Shown here: piece by piece, positions 1 to 8,919 of the stretch
How the letters are laid out: each line of letters starts with the position of its first letter
Numbering within the stretch: the stretch's first letter is position 1
Source: UBA2256 sp964531105
GTDB lineage: Bacteria; Spirochaetota; Spirochaetia; Treponematales; Rectinemataceae
Direction of reading: 5' to 3'
NCBI GenBank assembly: GCA_964531105.1
Contig: CAZHFN010000001.1
Location: 1-64,000, forward strand
Length of the DNA stretch: 64,000 bases
Translations under genes and position numbers: made by a program
The notes under the pieces: model-generated
Told to the model about the DNA's origin: nothing
Database searches by the model: none
The model's input: the letters and a program-made list of their open reading frames with translations, nothing else

Positions 1-127
1 CTACATGCAGGCCTAACCGGGGTCAATGGCTGATCGTTAAATTGTATGATGTTTATACAATTGAAGGATCGTGGGCGTAATAAGATTTAGTAAGACTATT
101 TGGAAGCCTCTGCAAGATAGACGTGAG

Positions 128-859
128 TTAGAACAGGAGCCTCGCCCCGGAGAACAAGGCTAGCGCCTGAATAGCGAAATTAAAGACCTTCTGTGGGATT
201 TTTTTAAGTATCTTCACGCCTACTAAGCCGCCGATCGCCACAAGAGGCAGGAGCATCGCATCGAATCCCAGGTGGCTCACTTGAACGCTACCGATAGCGA
301 TGCTGAACGGAAGCTTGGCTATGTTGATAACAAGGAAGAACCAGGCGTTTGTTCCAACAAAATCCTCCTTATTGATTTTGAGCGCAAGCAAATACAGCGC
401 CAGCACTGGCGCAGCACCGTTGGCCAGCATATTAAAAATACCCGCCACTAAACCAATCCCTAAAGGGATTATTATACTCTCATGGTTGAAGCGAAACTTA
501 AAACGATCGAGCCCTATACTTAGTAGGCTTACTACTATAATAAGCACACCCATAATGGGGGTGAATGTAGCGTCATCTATTGCTCTCAGCAGCAAAAAGC
601 CGAGCGCCAATCCTGCTGCGGCTCCTGGAATCAGCCAACGCAAATATTGCCACAAAGCTTTGCGTCTCCAATAGATAACCGAAACAATATCGGCCACTAT
701 CAACAGGGGAAGCATAATTCCCGTAGCCATTCTGGAAGGCATGGTCATGGCCACGAAGGGAGTGATGACCGTCACAAGTCCAGGAAGTCCGCTCTTGGCG
801 ATTCCTATGCTGAACGCCGTAAACACCATCGCTACGATCGCTGAGTTGCTCAATTCCAT
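128..859 (-). CDS. TauE/SafE family sulfite/anion exporter permease
   Basis: A 243-residue, almost wholly hydrophobic protein with about seven to eight predicted membrane segments arranged as two halves, as in the TauE/SafE (DUF81) family. Family members move sulfite, sulfoacetate or related organosulfur anions across the inner membrane; the substrate here cannot be read from the sequence. The N-terminal segment contains the small-residue-rich GIAKSGLPG motif typical of the family's first repeat, and length fits the family (240-270). An AGGA ribosome-binding site lies about 8 bases before the ATG. It stands alone: the gene on its right is transcribed away from it and no sulfur-metabolism gene is nearby. 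Family assignment is good, function only general. Confidence 0.85.
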   Translation of the reverse strand: MELSNSAIVAMVFTAFSIGIAKSGLPGLVTVITPFVAMTMPSRMATGIMLPLLIVADIVSVIYWRRKALWQYLRWLIPGAAAGLALGFLLLRAIDDATFTPIMGVLIIVVSLLSIGLDRFKFRFNHESIIIPLGIGLVAGIFNMLANGAAPVLALYLLALKINKEDFVGTNAWFFLVINIAKLPFSIAIGSVQVSHLGFDAMLLPLVAIGGLVGVKILKKIPQKVFNFAIQALALFSGARLLF

Positions 860-1069
860 AGATTCATCCTAGCCACACGTGGCTCCCTAGGCAAGCCAAA
901 ATCGTGGTATTAACTATACCGAGCGACGAGCATATGCAATAAGTTTTACACAGACTTTGAACCATATCCTTAGCAAATACTTCTTAATAGGCTCTAGCTT
1001 CGATTTTCCATTGGTGCGAAAATTGTTGTAGCTGAAGTGAGAACAATTAAAAAGAGCATAGGAGGCGAT

Positions 1070-1597
1070 ATGAAAAAAGCGGCAATATTAATGGCACTTC
1101 TATTTATTCTCTGTTTTTTCGCCCCTGCGGAAAGCACTGAACAAGACATCCCTCCACATGCTGACAAGGACGCCTTAATAGCTAATGCGGGCATCCTTTA
1201 TGGATGGTATGGATTTGGAGCCGGTGGGGGAGTGGAGTATATCTTCGCGACCTGGAATATTCCTCGCTTCGCTCCCTTGAGTTTTGGTGCAGCAGCTAAA
1301 GCGAGCTTCGGATATCCTGGCCTCGCGGTGGATTTAAGCGCTCTGGCAAACCTCCATTTTGGGTTGAACAGCTTTGCATCCCTTCCTAGATTTCTCCGAA
1401 ACTTCGATTTTTATTGGGGTCTTGGACTAGGCGCCTGCCTCGGATCCTACTTTGGCATCGGACCAGAGCTCGCAACTGGAGTCTCCTATTTTATCTCCCC
1501 GGAATTAGCAGTGCATGCCGACTTCTACGCTCCCTATTACATCGGCTTAGGAGGAGTAGGCTATACGGGAATGCTAGGGATCAAGTGGAATATCTGA
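1070..1597 (+). CDS. Exported outer-membrane-type protein of unknown function
   Basis: A 175-residue protein starting MKKAAILMALLF, a clear Sec signal peptide (positive start, hydrophobic core, likely cleavage after PAES or nearby). The start at 1070 is chosen because GGAGG sits at the right distance upstream; an in-frame ATG at 1037 would bury the signal peptide. The mature part is rich in Gly, Tyr, Phe and Leu with alternating hydrophobic stretches (for example LYGWYGFGAGGGVEYIF) and ends in an aromatic/hydrophobic strand, suggesting a small beta-barrel or periplasmic/outer-membrane protein. I do not recognise a named family. It could be a lineage-specific surface protein, like the repeat protein just downstream. 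Confidence 0.7.
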   Translation: MKKAAILMALLFILCFFAPAESTEQDIPPHADKDALIANAGILYGWYGFGAGGGVEYIFATWNIPRFAPLSFGAAAKASFGYPGLAVDLSALANLHFGLNSFASLPRFLRNFDFYWGLGLGACLGSYFGIGPELATGVSYFISPELAVHADFYAPYYIGLGGVGYTGMLGIKWNI

Positions 1598-1993
1598 TTT
1601 TAAAATCTTAAAACAGGTTGCTGGCTTAAATTTGATTGGCGCTTCAGACTATCGTGTGGGAAAGGGCTGAAGATCCAATTACATTTAATTTTAGTGACTG
1701 TACTAATTAAACATCTAGGGACAGTAATAGACGGCATCATAAACTTGTCCAGCGACGCCCTCACCACCGACATCCCTTACTATATGGCGGACAATTTCGG
1801 CGATTTTGTATTGGAGAACCACATACCGGTCGCTGAACTTAGGTATCACAGAACGTCTAAAGTTGTGCATACTCCACTTTCTCCAGGTAGAACAAGAAAA
1901 GTTTATCGATAAAATAAAGATTCTGTGCTAGAATTTTCGCTTTGCGGGTTTTTGCCAGGGTAAAGCTTAAAATACCCGCGCACCGAGGGAACT
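1598..1993. other. Intergenic stretch, no supported gene
   Basis: About 400 bases between two exported-protein genes. An ATG-initiated frame of 72 codons (1694-1912, plus strand) is present but has no ribosome-binding site, no recognisable motif and ordinary composition, so I do not call it. The last part is AT-rich and probably holds the promoter of the gene starting at 1994. Confidence 0.4.
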
Positions 1994-3019
1994 ATGAAAC
2001 GTTCGCTGTGTTTAATTGCGGTTTTAGTTTTACTTTTTTCCACAAGCCCGGTTTTTTCCGAAAACTATACTCCAATCCAGATTTCCCTGGTTCCAGGCAT
2101 AGCCCTCCCCTTCAGCTCAAACTCAGCCATCTGTGTGGGACCTATAGGCAATATCTCGGGGAGGGTGGACCTCCTTCAAGCAGCCGGTGTGTTTAATATA
2201 GCCTCTGCAATAAGAGGTCTCCAGGCTGCAGGGGTCTTCAATATTGCTGGCGAGAACATGGAGGGAATTCAGGTTGCCGGCGTGTTCAACTTAGCCGGAG
2301 GCAATCAGGCTTCGCTGCAAGTTGGGGGAGTCTTCAACATTGCGTCAGGCTCGGCTGGATCTCAAATAAGCGGGGTTTTCAATATCGCCGACGACACGCA
2401 AGGCCTTCAGATTGGTCCCGTGTTCAACATAGCCGGGGACATCGACGGAATCCAAGTCGGGCTTGTCAATGTTGCAAAAAGAGTTCGGGGCATCCAAGTG
2501 GGTCTTCTGAACTTTTCATCCAATGGAGTCTTTGACTTAGAGTTAGACTGGGAACCAGATGTAGGATTCTTTAGGACGAGCCTTGAAACGGGTAACTCCT
2601 TCCTATTCGCTCGCTACGCTATTGCGGCTCCCAAAGACGAACTCTTCAATATCTGGGATAGAGCCCTAGTTTCTGCGGGCTTGGGTACCCGCCTTGGCGA
2701 CTCAGATAGTCTTTACCTCGATCTGTCGGTTTCAGCCTCCCAAGCCATCGGCTCCGACCCTGGGCTTTTCGTCCAGAGCATTACCTGGTGTAACGGGCAC
2801 TCGCCTAAGGAAGTGCTTGCGCCTTGGCCTACGTTGGAAGCCGGCCTCTCTTTAAAACTGGGCCCCGCACAGCTAACTGCCGGCCTGAGAACCGAGGTTT
2901 CCCTGGGCTCGGCACCCAATCTGCCTAGCCTCCGAGCCCAAGGCTGGAAATACGAGGATAGATGGTTCGGGGAGAGCTTTACCGCGTGGACAACCTGGTA
3001 TTTGGGATTTGGTATCTAG
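1994..3019 (+). CDS. Exported surface-repeat protein with tandem GVFNIA repeats (LA_2272-like)
   Basis: A 341-residue protein with a signal peptide (MKRSLCLIAVLVLLFS, cleavage near VFSEN). From about residue 60 to 180 it carries eight consecutive units of 15-16 residues built on GVFNIA followed by a GLQ/GIQ turn (DNA about 2176-2530). The register is regular and hydrophobic positions alternate, as expected for a beta-solenoid-like or strand-repeat surface structure. The remaining about 160 residues form a strand-rich C-terminal half ending WYLGFGI, typical of an outer-membrane barrel end. Proteins with this repeat, described as LA_2272-type surface repeats, are known from spirochaetes; function unknown. 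GAGGGA lies just before the ATG. Family name is from memory and should be checked. Confidence 0.72.
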   Translation: MKRSLCLIAVLVLLFSTSPVFSENYTPIQISLVPGIALPFSSNSAICVGPIGNISGRVDLLQAAGVFNIASAIRGLQAAGVFNIAGENMEGIQVAGVFNLAGGNQASLQVGGVFNIASGSAGSQISGVFNIADDTQGLQIGPVFNIAGDIDGIQVGLVNVAKRVRGIQVGLLNFSSNGVFDLELDWEPDVGFFRTSLETGNSFLFARYAIAAPKDELFNIWDRALVSAGLGTRLGDSDSLYLDLSVSASQAIGSDPGLFVQSITWCNGHSPKEVLAPWPTLEAGLSLKLGPAQLTAGLRTEVSLGSAPNLPSLRAQGWKYEDRWFGESFTAWTTWYLGFGI

Positions 3020-3161
3020 AGAAGTCGAGCGCGTTTCACTTCACTTTCTCATAACCGTCTGTATTCCGCATATATCCCCGTCCCCCCGATGGTATGATGC
3101 AACATCCTTTCTGTCTGCTGGCGATTTTTTTTAGGAAATGCCTATGTATACATCACACAGG

Positions 3162-3191
3162 TTGACAAATAAACTCTTTAATATCTATATG
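3162..3191 (+). promoter_or_regulatory. Predicted sigma70-type promoter of the flavoprotein reductase gene
   Basis: A perfect TTGACA at 3162-3167 is followed after 18 bases by TATATG at 3186-3191. The gene starts 49 bases downstream and has a strong AAAGGAG at 3227-3233. Confidence 0.6.
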
Positions 3192-3239
3192 AATGGGTAG
3201 ATTCTTAATAATCCACAATTACCTCCAAAGGAGCACCTC

Positions 3240-5495
3240 GTGACGCGCAAAAGATCGTTCTTACAAAAGACGGCGACACTGCTATCCATTTTTCTGTTGG
3301 TGTCGCTCGTTTCCTGTGTTTCCACACACAAAGCCGGCGAAGGCAAATATACCCCCGGAACTTACTCGGCTACTGCGAATGGGTTTGGCGGACCTGTAAC
3401 GGTGAATATAAGTGTCGACGCCACCCGCATTATAGAAGTAAAGGCTGAAGGTGCTTCAGAAACCCCGGGTATCGGATCGACAGCTATAGAAGAGCTTCCG
3501 GCACAAATTCTCAATGCCCAGAGCGCCGAAGTTGACGGCATTTCCGGAGCTACCTACTCAAGCGACGCGGTCAAACTGGCCGCCGAGCAAGCCCTATCGG
3601 TAGCCATGGGCAAGAGCGCAGAGGCCCTGGTCATGAAGGACGGCCTGTACGAGGCGACGGCGAAGGGCTTCAATCTTCTTACCCCTCTTGCCGTTTCCGT
3701 AAAAATCGCGGGGAATAAAATCGAGGCGATAACCATAGGCAAGAACGGTGAAACCAACGGGATGCCCCAGGTTGTCCAGGCCAAGCTTGTCCCCAGAATT
3801 CTCGAATCACAATCTCTGGCAGTGGACGCCCTTACCGGGGCAACTTCCACTTCCAAGGCTCTAATCGACGCCGTAAAGAATTGCTGCGTGCAGGCCGGTG
3901 CGGTTGAGGCATCTCTTTACCGAAAAGTCGCAACTCCAGCCAAAAAGAACGTGGAATACACTGCCGATGTCGTAGTAGTGGGAATGGGCGGATCAGGAAC
4001 AGCAGCGGCTTTGAGCGCGGCCGAACAGGGACTTAAAGTAATCGCAATTGACAAGGCTGCCAAATGGGGCGGTACCGCGGCGGTCACTTCAGGTCCTATG
4101 GGAATCAACGTGCCGTCACAGGTAGCGGCCGAGATCCCCAACTGGCAGGATCCCATTACTAAAACCAAGAGAACCAAGGCCGCGGGCGAAAAGCTCGTGG
4201 ACGACGAAGCCTTGTTCAACGATTGGGTTGAGTATACCAAAGTCAATGGCGTACAAGACGCCAAGACAGAAATCATCAAGAGAATCATGGACGAATCGGG
4301 CGAAGTCATAGATTGGCTGGGCGGTTACGGATTCAAGTTCACCCCCGCCGTCGGCTTTGTAGGCGGTAAGTGGGGGATATTCACCTCGTATGCTGGCAAT
4401 AAAGCGCTGACCGAAGACTACTACGCAGCCGCTTACAAGAAATTTGCTGATGAATTCGGCGGCCAATACTTCCTGGAGACCGAAGCTACCGAACTTCTAA
4501 TGAAGAACGGCAAGGCAGCAGGAATTCTAGCCAAGTCCCGGGACGGGGCAACCGTTAAAATTAACGCCAAGGCCGTGGTACTCGCCACGGGCGGTTTCGG
4601 CGGCAGCGAAAGCCTTATGAAAAAGTACCTTGGAGAATCCTGGAGGCTCTACGGCATGGCCCAGAACGATGGCGCCGGCGTACTCATGGCCACCGAGAAG
4701 GGAGCCGCCACGAAGAACATCGACATGCCGCCGATGTCCCATTTCGTAGCCCCCTACTCCATCATCACGAAGTTTGAAAATCCCATGGATAATGATACCC
4801 CCTACGGCATGATCTGCTCTCCCGAGGTGATGGCGGTAGACCAGTCCGGCACCCGCTTTATCAACGAAGAAGACATCGCCATGAACGCCTATAAGGTTGG
4901 CGCAAAGTATTTCACGATATTCTCGAAGGAACAGATCGATGTCCTGCGTCAGAAAGGCTTTAGCGTCGCCGCCTCCGGAAGATATCTTTCCCAGGGTGGA
5001 GTGAAGGCCAACGTAGCCCTGTCCAACATCGATCAGGTTGTGGAGGAAGGAATAAAGCGCGGATTCATCTATAAATCGGACAGCCTGAAAGGTCTGGTTG
5101 GGGCTATCAACAATGGTCGCATGACCGAGAAAGCCCTCCTCGCATCGATTGAAGGCTATGCCTCTGGAGCCAAGGGCATTGATCCCTTCAAGAAACCGGT
5201 ACAGCGCTTCGAGAGGCTAGGCGCCTTAAGCACGAACAGCGAGTACTACGTGGCCGTAACCGGAGCACCCTATATCTACAGCGTCTGCGCCGGATTGGAC
5301 GTGAACGAAAAAATGCAGGTTCTCAAGGAGAACGGCAAGACCCTGGACGGTCTCTACGCTGTAGGCACCGATTCTATGGGCGTGCTCTTCACCAATAAGA
5401 AGGGGTACGTAAACTATGGTGGTGTAGCCCAAGGCTATGCTTTTACATCGGGGAAAATCGCCGGCGAGGAGATCGCCGCGGTAATAAAAAAATAG
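3240..5495 (+). CDS. Lipoprotein flavin reductase: two FMN-binding domains plus flavocytochrome c-type FAD domain
   Basis: A 751-residue protein that starts with GTG; AAAGGAG six bases upstream decides the start. A lipoprotein signal ends in the lipobox LVSC near residue 26. Two FMN_bind domains follow (about 35-125 and 135-225), each with the covalent-flavin signature (SGAT, Thr105; TGAT, Thr202) that ApbE modifies by phosphoester-linked FMN. From about 242 comes a FAD-binding reductase domain with VVVGMGGSGTAAALSAAEQG and a C-terminal FAD motif. Relatives are anaerobic respiratory reductases of fumarate, urocanate and acrylate type. By hand alignment the two substrate-carboxylate arginines of fumarate reductases (after RFINE, and before the GG of NYGG) are replaced, so fumarate is unlikely. 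No haem motif (CxxCH). It stands alone with promoter and terminator. Extracytoplasmic, flavin-wired reductase; electron donor and apbE not in the window. Confidence 0.88.
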   Translation: MTRKRSFLQKTATLLSIFLLVSLVSCVSTHKAGEGKYTPGTYSATANGFGGPVTVNISVDATRIIEVKAEGASETPGIGSTAIEELPAQILNAQSAEVDGISGATYSSDAVKLAAEQALSVAMGKSAEALVMKDGLYEATAKGFNLLTPLAVSVKIAGNKIEAITIGKNGETNGMPQVVQAKLVPRILESQSLAVDALTGATSTSKALIDAVKNCCVQAGAVEASLYRKVATPAKKNVEYTADVVVVGMGGSGTAAALSAAEQGLKVIAIDKAAKWGGTAAVTSGPMGINVPSQVAAEIPNWQDPITKTKRTKAAGEKLVDDEALFNDWVEYTKVNGVQDAKTEIIKRIMDESGEVIDWLGGYGFKFTPAVGFVGGKWGIFTSYAGNKALTEDYYAAAYKKFADEFGGQYFLETEATELLMKNGKAAGILAKSRDGATVKINAKAVVLATGGFGGSESLMKKYLGESWRLYGMAQNDGAGVLMATEKGAATKNIDMPPMSHFVAPYSIITKFENPMDNDTPYGMICSPEVMAVDQSGTRFINEEDIAMNAYKVGAKYFTIFSKEQIDVLRQKGFSVAASGRYLSQGGVKANVALSNIDQVVEEGIKRGFIYKSDSLKGLVGAINNGRMTEKALLASIEGYASGAKGIDPFKKPVQRFERLGALSTNSEYYVAVTGAPYIYSVCAGLDVNEKMQVLKENGKTLDGLYAVGTDSMGVLFTNKKGYVNYGGVAQGYAFTSGKIAGEEIAAVIKK

Positions 5496-5520
5496 TAAGT
5501 ACATCGAACCTTGTTGTTAG

Positions 5521-5554
5521 AAAGGCCGCTGGGGAATCCCTGGCGGCCTTTTTA
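5521..5554 (+). terminator. Rho-independent terminator after the flavin reductase gene
   Basis: AAAGGCCGC (5521-5529) pairs perfectly with GCGGCCTTT (5543-5551), followed by a short T run, 25 bases after the stop codon. Confidence 0.85.
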
Positions 5555-5576
5555 ACAGACTCGGCGTTAAAACCAA

Positions 5577-5601
5577 TAAAAAAGGCTTCCCATCGGAAGC
5601 C
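5577..5601 (-). terminator. Terminator of the tRNA-Leu gene
   Basis: Read on the minus strand, GGCTTCC (from 5601) and GGAAGCC (to 5584) form a 7-bp stem with a GATG loop followed by six T. It lies just beyond the tRNA 3' end. Confidence 0.8.
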
Positions 5602-5609
5602 ATAAAAAA

Positions 5610-5689
5610 TGCCCGGAGGGGGACTTGAACCCCCATGCTTTCGCACTAGAACCTGAATCTAGCGTGTCTGCCAATTCCACCATCCGGGC
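5610..5689 (-). tRNA. tRNA-Leu (anticodon CAG)
   Basis: On the minus strand the acceptor arms GCCCGGA (5689-5683) and TCCGGGC (5617-5611) pair, with discriminator A at 5610. The D arm holds GGTGGAATTGGCAGACAC, the anticodon stem CTAGA/TCTAG encloses the loop TTCAGGT giving anticodon CAG, the short variable arm is TGC-GAAA-GCA, and the T arm holds GGGGGTTCAAGTCCCCC. The D-loop pattern and extra variable arm are those of leucine tRNAs. The 3' CCA is not encoded. Confidence 0.95.
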
Positions 5690-5872
5690 GGGCATAAAAA
5701 ACGTCGACTTAATCGACGCGGAGTGTATTGTTACCGTCAGGGAGGCCGCGTGTCAAGACGGCGCATTGGCATTACAGACTGCCCGGCCTGCATAAGAGGC
5801 TCCATATCGTGTATATAAAATGCAGCCTATTCCACCTACCTCAAACCAGGCTTCTGTGGTAACTTCAGACCC

Positions 5873-6766
5873 ATGGCCCTTGATCGAGCACCCTCGTCCC
5901 CGCCCCTAAGCCAGCAAGCCCTTGGTACAATCGCCATGGCCGCTACTGCCATGCTCTGGAGTACCTTCGGTATTTCAGTCAAGATTGTCGACTGGAATCC
6001 CTTTGCCATATCCGCCGCCCGGAGCATTTCTGCAGCCCTATTTCTCTTTATAGCAGTTCGTCGAAAAGGAGGAAGGCCTTCTTTCTCTTTTGATCAAATC
6101 AGCGGGGCCTTGCTGCTTGCGGTAACAGTAATCCTCTTCACCATAGCAACTAAGCGCACAACTGCAGCCAATGCCATCCTGCTCCAGTACGCGGCTCCCC
6201 TCTATGTAGCTATTCTGGGAGCCTTCATGCTCAAGGAAAAACCCAGAATAGAACATTGGCTTGCCCTGGCCGCTATTGCCCTGGGCATGTTTTTCTTTTT
6301 CAGGGATTCTCTTGGCGGGGGAGCCTTTCTCGGCGATAGCCTGGCCGCCCTCTCGGGCGTAACCTATGCGCTCCAATTGGTTATGCTACGAAAGCAGCGG
6401 GCCGATTCGCCCTTCGACTCGCTGCTACTGGGCAATGTATTCATAGCCGTCATTTCGGTGACTGTGGCGCTATTCTTGCCTCCCCCTGTGCTAAGCCTTA
6501 CTTCGGTAACGGCGGTCGTGCTGGGCGGCATAGTACAGGGTTCGATATCAACCATTCTGTTCGCCTATGCCATTAAACGCATTACAGCCTTAGAAAGCAT
6601 CCTGACCGCGGTTATCGAGCCTATCCTCAATCCGCTCTGGGTTTTTCTCTTTCTGGGAGAAGTACCGGGCAAAGGCGCCGTTTTAGGAGGGGCGATAATA
6701 ATCGCGGCGATTCTGACATCCTCCCTCATGTCCGCCCATAGAGCTTCTAGGGCAAGATTTCGATAG
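5873..6766 (+). CDS. EamA/DMT superfamily metabolite exporter
   Basis: A 297-residue membrane protein with ten predicted helices in two homologous halves, the layout of EamA (DMT) transporters. The first half holds ATAMLWSTFGISVKIV and ANAILLQYAAPLYVAILGAFMLKEKP, the second VLGGIVQGSISTILFAYAIKRITALESILTAVIEPILNPLW, both classic EamA signatures. Family members export amino acids, nucleosides or other small metabolites; the substrate is not predictable. Upstream (5690-5872) is a short intergenic stretch with no clear ribosome-binding site near the ATG, so the start is moderately sure. The next gene follows 33 bases later but seems to have its own promoter. Confidence 0.88.
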   Translation: MALDRAPSSPPLSQQALGTIAMAATAMLWSTFGISVKIVDWNPFAISAARSISAALFLFIAVRRKGGRPSFSFDQISGALLLAVTVILFTIATKRTTAANAILLQYAAPLYVAILGAFMLKEKPRIEHWLALAAIALGMFFFFRDSLGGGAFLGDSLAALSGVTYALQLVMLRKQRADSPFDSLLLGNVFIAVISVTVALFLPPPVLSLTSVTAVVLGGIVQGSISTILFAYAIKRITALESILTAVIEPILNPLWVFLFLGEVPGKGAVLGGAIIIAAILTSSLMSAHRASRARFR

Positions 6767-6786
6767 CGCATATAGGTAAATGGTCC

Positions 6787-6792
6787 TATACT
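6787..6792 (+). promoter_or_regulatory. Perfect -10 box (TATACT) seven bases before an ATG: possible leaderless start
   Basis: TATACT at 6787-6792 is followed by seven bases and then the ATG at 6800. No ribosome-binding site is present. Transcription would begin at or next to the start codon. The matching -35 region (around 6764) is weak, so the call is tentative. Confidence 0.4.
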
Positions 6793-6799
6793 TGTACCC

Positions 6800-7249
6800 A
6801 TGAAATTAAAATCCCAGGGTAATATCCTCTTCGTCGTCATGGAGAAGGGAGAACGCGTGGCTGCAGACCTCAAAGCCATTGCCGCGTCTGGGCTCATGAA
6901 AGATTCTGGGGCAGTGGTTACTGCTGTAGGCCTGATAAAAAACGCAGTACTGGGGTATGGCAGTTATCGTAATCCCGATGTCTTTTACGAAAAATTCACC
7001 CTAACCGAACCTCATGAACTTTTAGGTGTCAGCGGTTTCATTCTTAAGAACGAGGCAATCCCTTTCCATCTCCACATAACGCTGGGCAACGAAAGAGGGG
7101 AAGCCAGGGGTGCCCACCTCTTCGATGCCGAAGTTGTGACCTTCGTAGAGATGTGCATCCTAATGAGCGATCTTTCGGTGAGGAGGATTCTCAAAGATGG
7201 TCTTCCAGAGATGGACTTTTCCGAAGAACTCGAACCAGGCAATGACTAA
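6800..7249 (+). CDS. PPC-domain (DUF296) DNA-binding-like protein
   Basis: A 149-residue protein that covers one PPC (plants and prokaryotes conserved, DUF296) domain. Motifs seen: the N-terminal FVVMEKGERVAADL strand-helix, central GLIKNAVLGYG, and the metal-site strand HLHITLGNERGEARGAHLF, whose histidines form the trimer's metal site in solved family members. In plants the fold accompanies AT-hooks; bacterial single-domain versions are of unknown role, some proposed to be regulatory or to have a metabolic function. It precedes the iorAB operon by 44 bases in the same direction, so it may be linked to 2-oxoacid metabolism, but the ribosome-binding site and spacing of iorA suggest separate translation. 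Confidence 0.85.
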   Translation: MKLKSQGNILFVVMEKGERVAADLKAIAASGLMKDSGAVVTAVGLIKNAVLGYGSYRNPDVFYEKFTLTEPHELLGVSGFILKNEAIPFHLHITLGNERGEARGAHLFDAEVVTFVEMCILMSDLSVRRILKDGLPEMDFSEELEPGND

Positions 7250-7293
7250 CTATCTTTTCTTTAGAATACATCACTCTCACAAGGAGAATCTCG

Positions 7294-8919
7294 ATGCCTG
7301 ACATGGTTCTGTCCGGCGATGAAGCGATCGCCCGCGGCGCAATTGATGCAGGCGTTTCGGGAGCCTTCGCCTATCCCGGAACCCCATCGACAGAAATTAT
7401 GGAGTATCTGCAGGAACACTGGGAGGATTACAAATCCTCCATACCGGAAGCCGATCAGGCCCCCCTGGCAGCCCAGTGGTGTTCCAATGAAAAAACAGCC
7501 TATGAATCGGCCTTGGGAGTATCGTTCGTAGGCAAAAGAGCCCTCGTGTCCATGAAGCATGTGGGACTCAATGTCGCCATGGATCCCTTCGTCAATTCAT
7601 CACTGGTCAAGATTTACGGCGGACTCGTCGTGGTAGTCGCCGATGATCCAGGCATGCATTCCAGCCAGGACGAACAGGATTCCCGGGTGCTGGCTGATTT
7701 TGCCAGGGTTCCATGTTTCGAGCCTTCGGATCAGCAGGAAGCCTATACTATGATCCGCGAAGCCTTCGCCTATTCGGAAAGCTTCGAAGTACCGGTGCTC
7801 ATGCGCATCACCACCAGGTTGGCCCATGCCAGGGCTCAGGTTACGGTCGCCCCCGGGCTTGCACCTCGTCCGCTTGGCAAGTCCGACGATCCCAAGGCCT
7901 GGACCCTCATGCCGGCCTTTGCCAAACCAAGGTGGAAGGCTCTGGTGCAGAAGCATGAACGATTCAGGGCAGACGGCGAAGAAGCTGCCGTGTTGGAACT
8001 TCAGGACAAGACCCTGGGTGTCATAACCTGCGGGCTCGCACGAAGCTATTATCTGGAAAACGAAGAAGCCTGGGCTGCCCAGCATGGCGGTAAAAAGCCA
8101 TCCCACCTGCATATCGGCCGCTACCCTATGGGCAGGGAAAAGATCAGGAATCTCGCAGATCATGTGAGCAAAATTCTCATTATTGAAGAGGGATACCCCT
8201 TCATCGAAAGGGAGGTTGTGGGCACCTTCCCAAGTCCTATTCCAATCCTGGGCAAGTTGTCAGGCGATCTGCCCCTCCTGGGAGAGCTCTCTTCCGATTC
8301 GGTACGGCAAGCCCTGGGGCTTCAGCCCTTGGAGGCACAAGCTTCCAGTACACTCAAGCTTCCTACAAGGCCGCCACAGTTCTGCCAGGGCTGTCCCCAT
8401 GGTGATTCCTTCAATGCCCTTAAAGAGGCCCTCAAGGACGAGGCTGAATTTTTTACCGCTTCCGATATCGGATGCTACACCTTAGCCGCATTGCCTCCCT
8501 ATCAGGCTGTGGATTCCTGCGTGGATATGGGCGCTTCCATCGGTATGGCTCGGGGTGCTGCCTGCGTAGGCCAGAAGAATTCGGTGGCCATAATAGGCGA
8601 CTCCACCTTCTATCATTCGGGCATGACCAATCTTCTGGATGCGGTGGCACACCGCAGCCCGCTTACAGTCATCATCCTGGATAACTCCACCACGGGCATG
8701 ACAGGCGCCCAACCGACCATATCACCTGGGGGGCGCATGAGGGAATTAATAGAAGGGCTGGGCGTCGAAAGTGCCCACATCAAGGTGCTTGAGGCGCACC
8801 GAAAACAACATGAGGCCAATGTGGCAGCGATTCGCGAAGAACTGGCATACCAGGGGCTTTCGGTGATTATTCTTAAGAGGGAATGCCTGGAATACCTGAA
8901 GAAAGCGAGGCATCCATGA
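7294..8919 (+). CDS. iorA: Indolepyruvate oxidoreductase-like alpha subunit lacking the ferredoxin domain
   Basis: A 541-residue thiamine-diphosphate enzyme subunit. The N-terminal pyrimidine-binding domain (about 1-190) holds FAYPGTPSTEIMEYL; the central region holds CQGCPHGDSFNAL (Cys364, Cys367), and the TPP-binding motif GDSTF...N lies at about 435-470 (DNSTTGMTGAQPT). With IorB it would decarboxylate arylpyruvates (indolepyruvate, phenylpyruvate) to aryl-acetyl-CoA. Classical IorA proteins run to about 600 or more residues and end in a two-[4Fe-4S] ferredoxin domain. This one stops after VIILKRECLEYLKKARHP, with no cysteine cluster. Strong AAGGAGA site before the ATG. Its stop overlaps iorB (ATGA), and the ADP-forming synthetase follows. 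Function good, exact substrate and electron acceptor uncertain. Confidence 0.88.
   Translation: MPDMVLSGDEAIARGAIDAGVSGAFAYPGTPSTEIMEYLQEHWEDYKSSIPEADQAPLAAQWCSNEKTAYESALGVSFVGKRALVSMKHVGLNVAMDPFVNSSLVKIYGGLVVVVADDPGMHSSQDEQDSRVLADFARVPCFEPSDQQEAYTMIREAFAYSESFEVPVLMRITTRLAHARAQVTVAPGLAPRPLGKSDDPKAWTLMPAFAKPRWKALVQKHERFRADGEEAAVLELQDKTLGVITCGLARSYYLENEEAWAAQHGGKKPSHLHIGRYPMGREKIRNLADHVSKILIIEEGYPFIEREVVGTFPSPIPILGKLSGDLPLLGELSSDSVRQALGLQPLEAQASSTLKLPTRPPQFCQGCPHGDSFNALKEALKDEAEFFTASDIGCYTLAALPPYQAVDSCVDMGASIGMARGAACVGQKNSVAIIGDSTFYHSGMTNLLDAVAHRSPLTVIILDNSTTGMTGAQPTISPGGRMRELIEGLGVESAHIKVLEAHRKQHEANVAAIREELAYQGLSVIILKRECLEYLKKARHP

Noticed and set aside
1694..1912. 72-codon frame between two exported-protein genes
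   Set aside because: No ribosome-binding site, motif or coding bias; not supported.
2176..2530. Direct repeats that could suggest a CRISPR array
   Set aside because: The repeats are in frame, coding GVFNIA units of one exported protein, and lack spacer structure.
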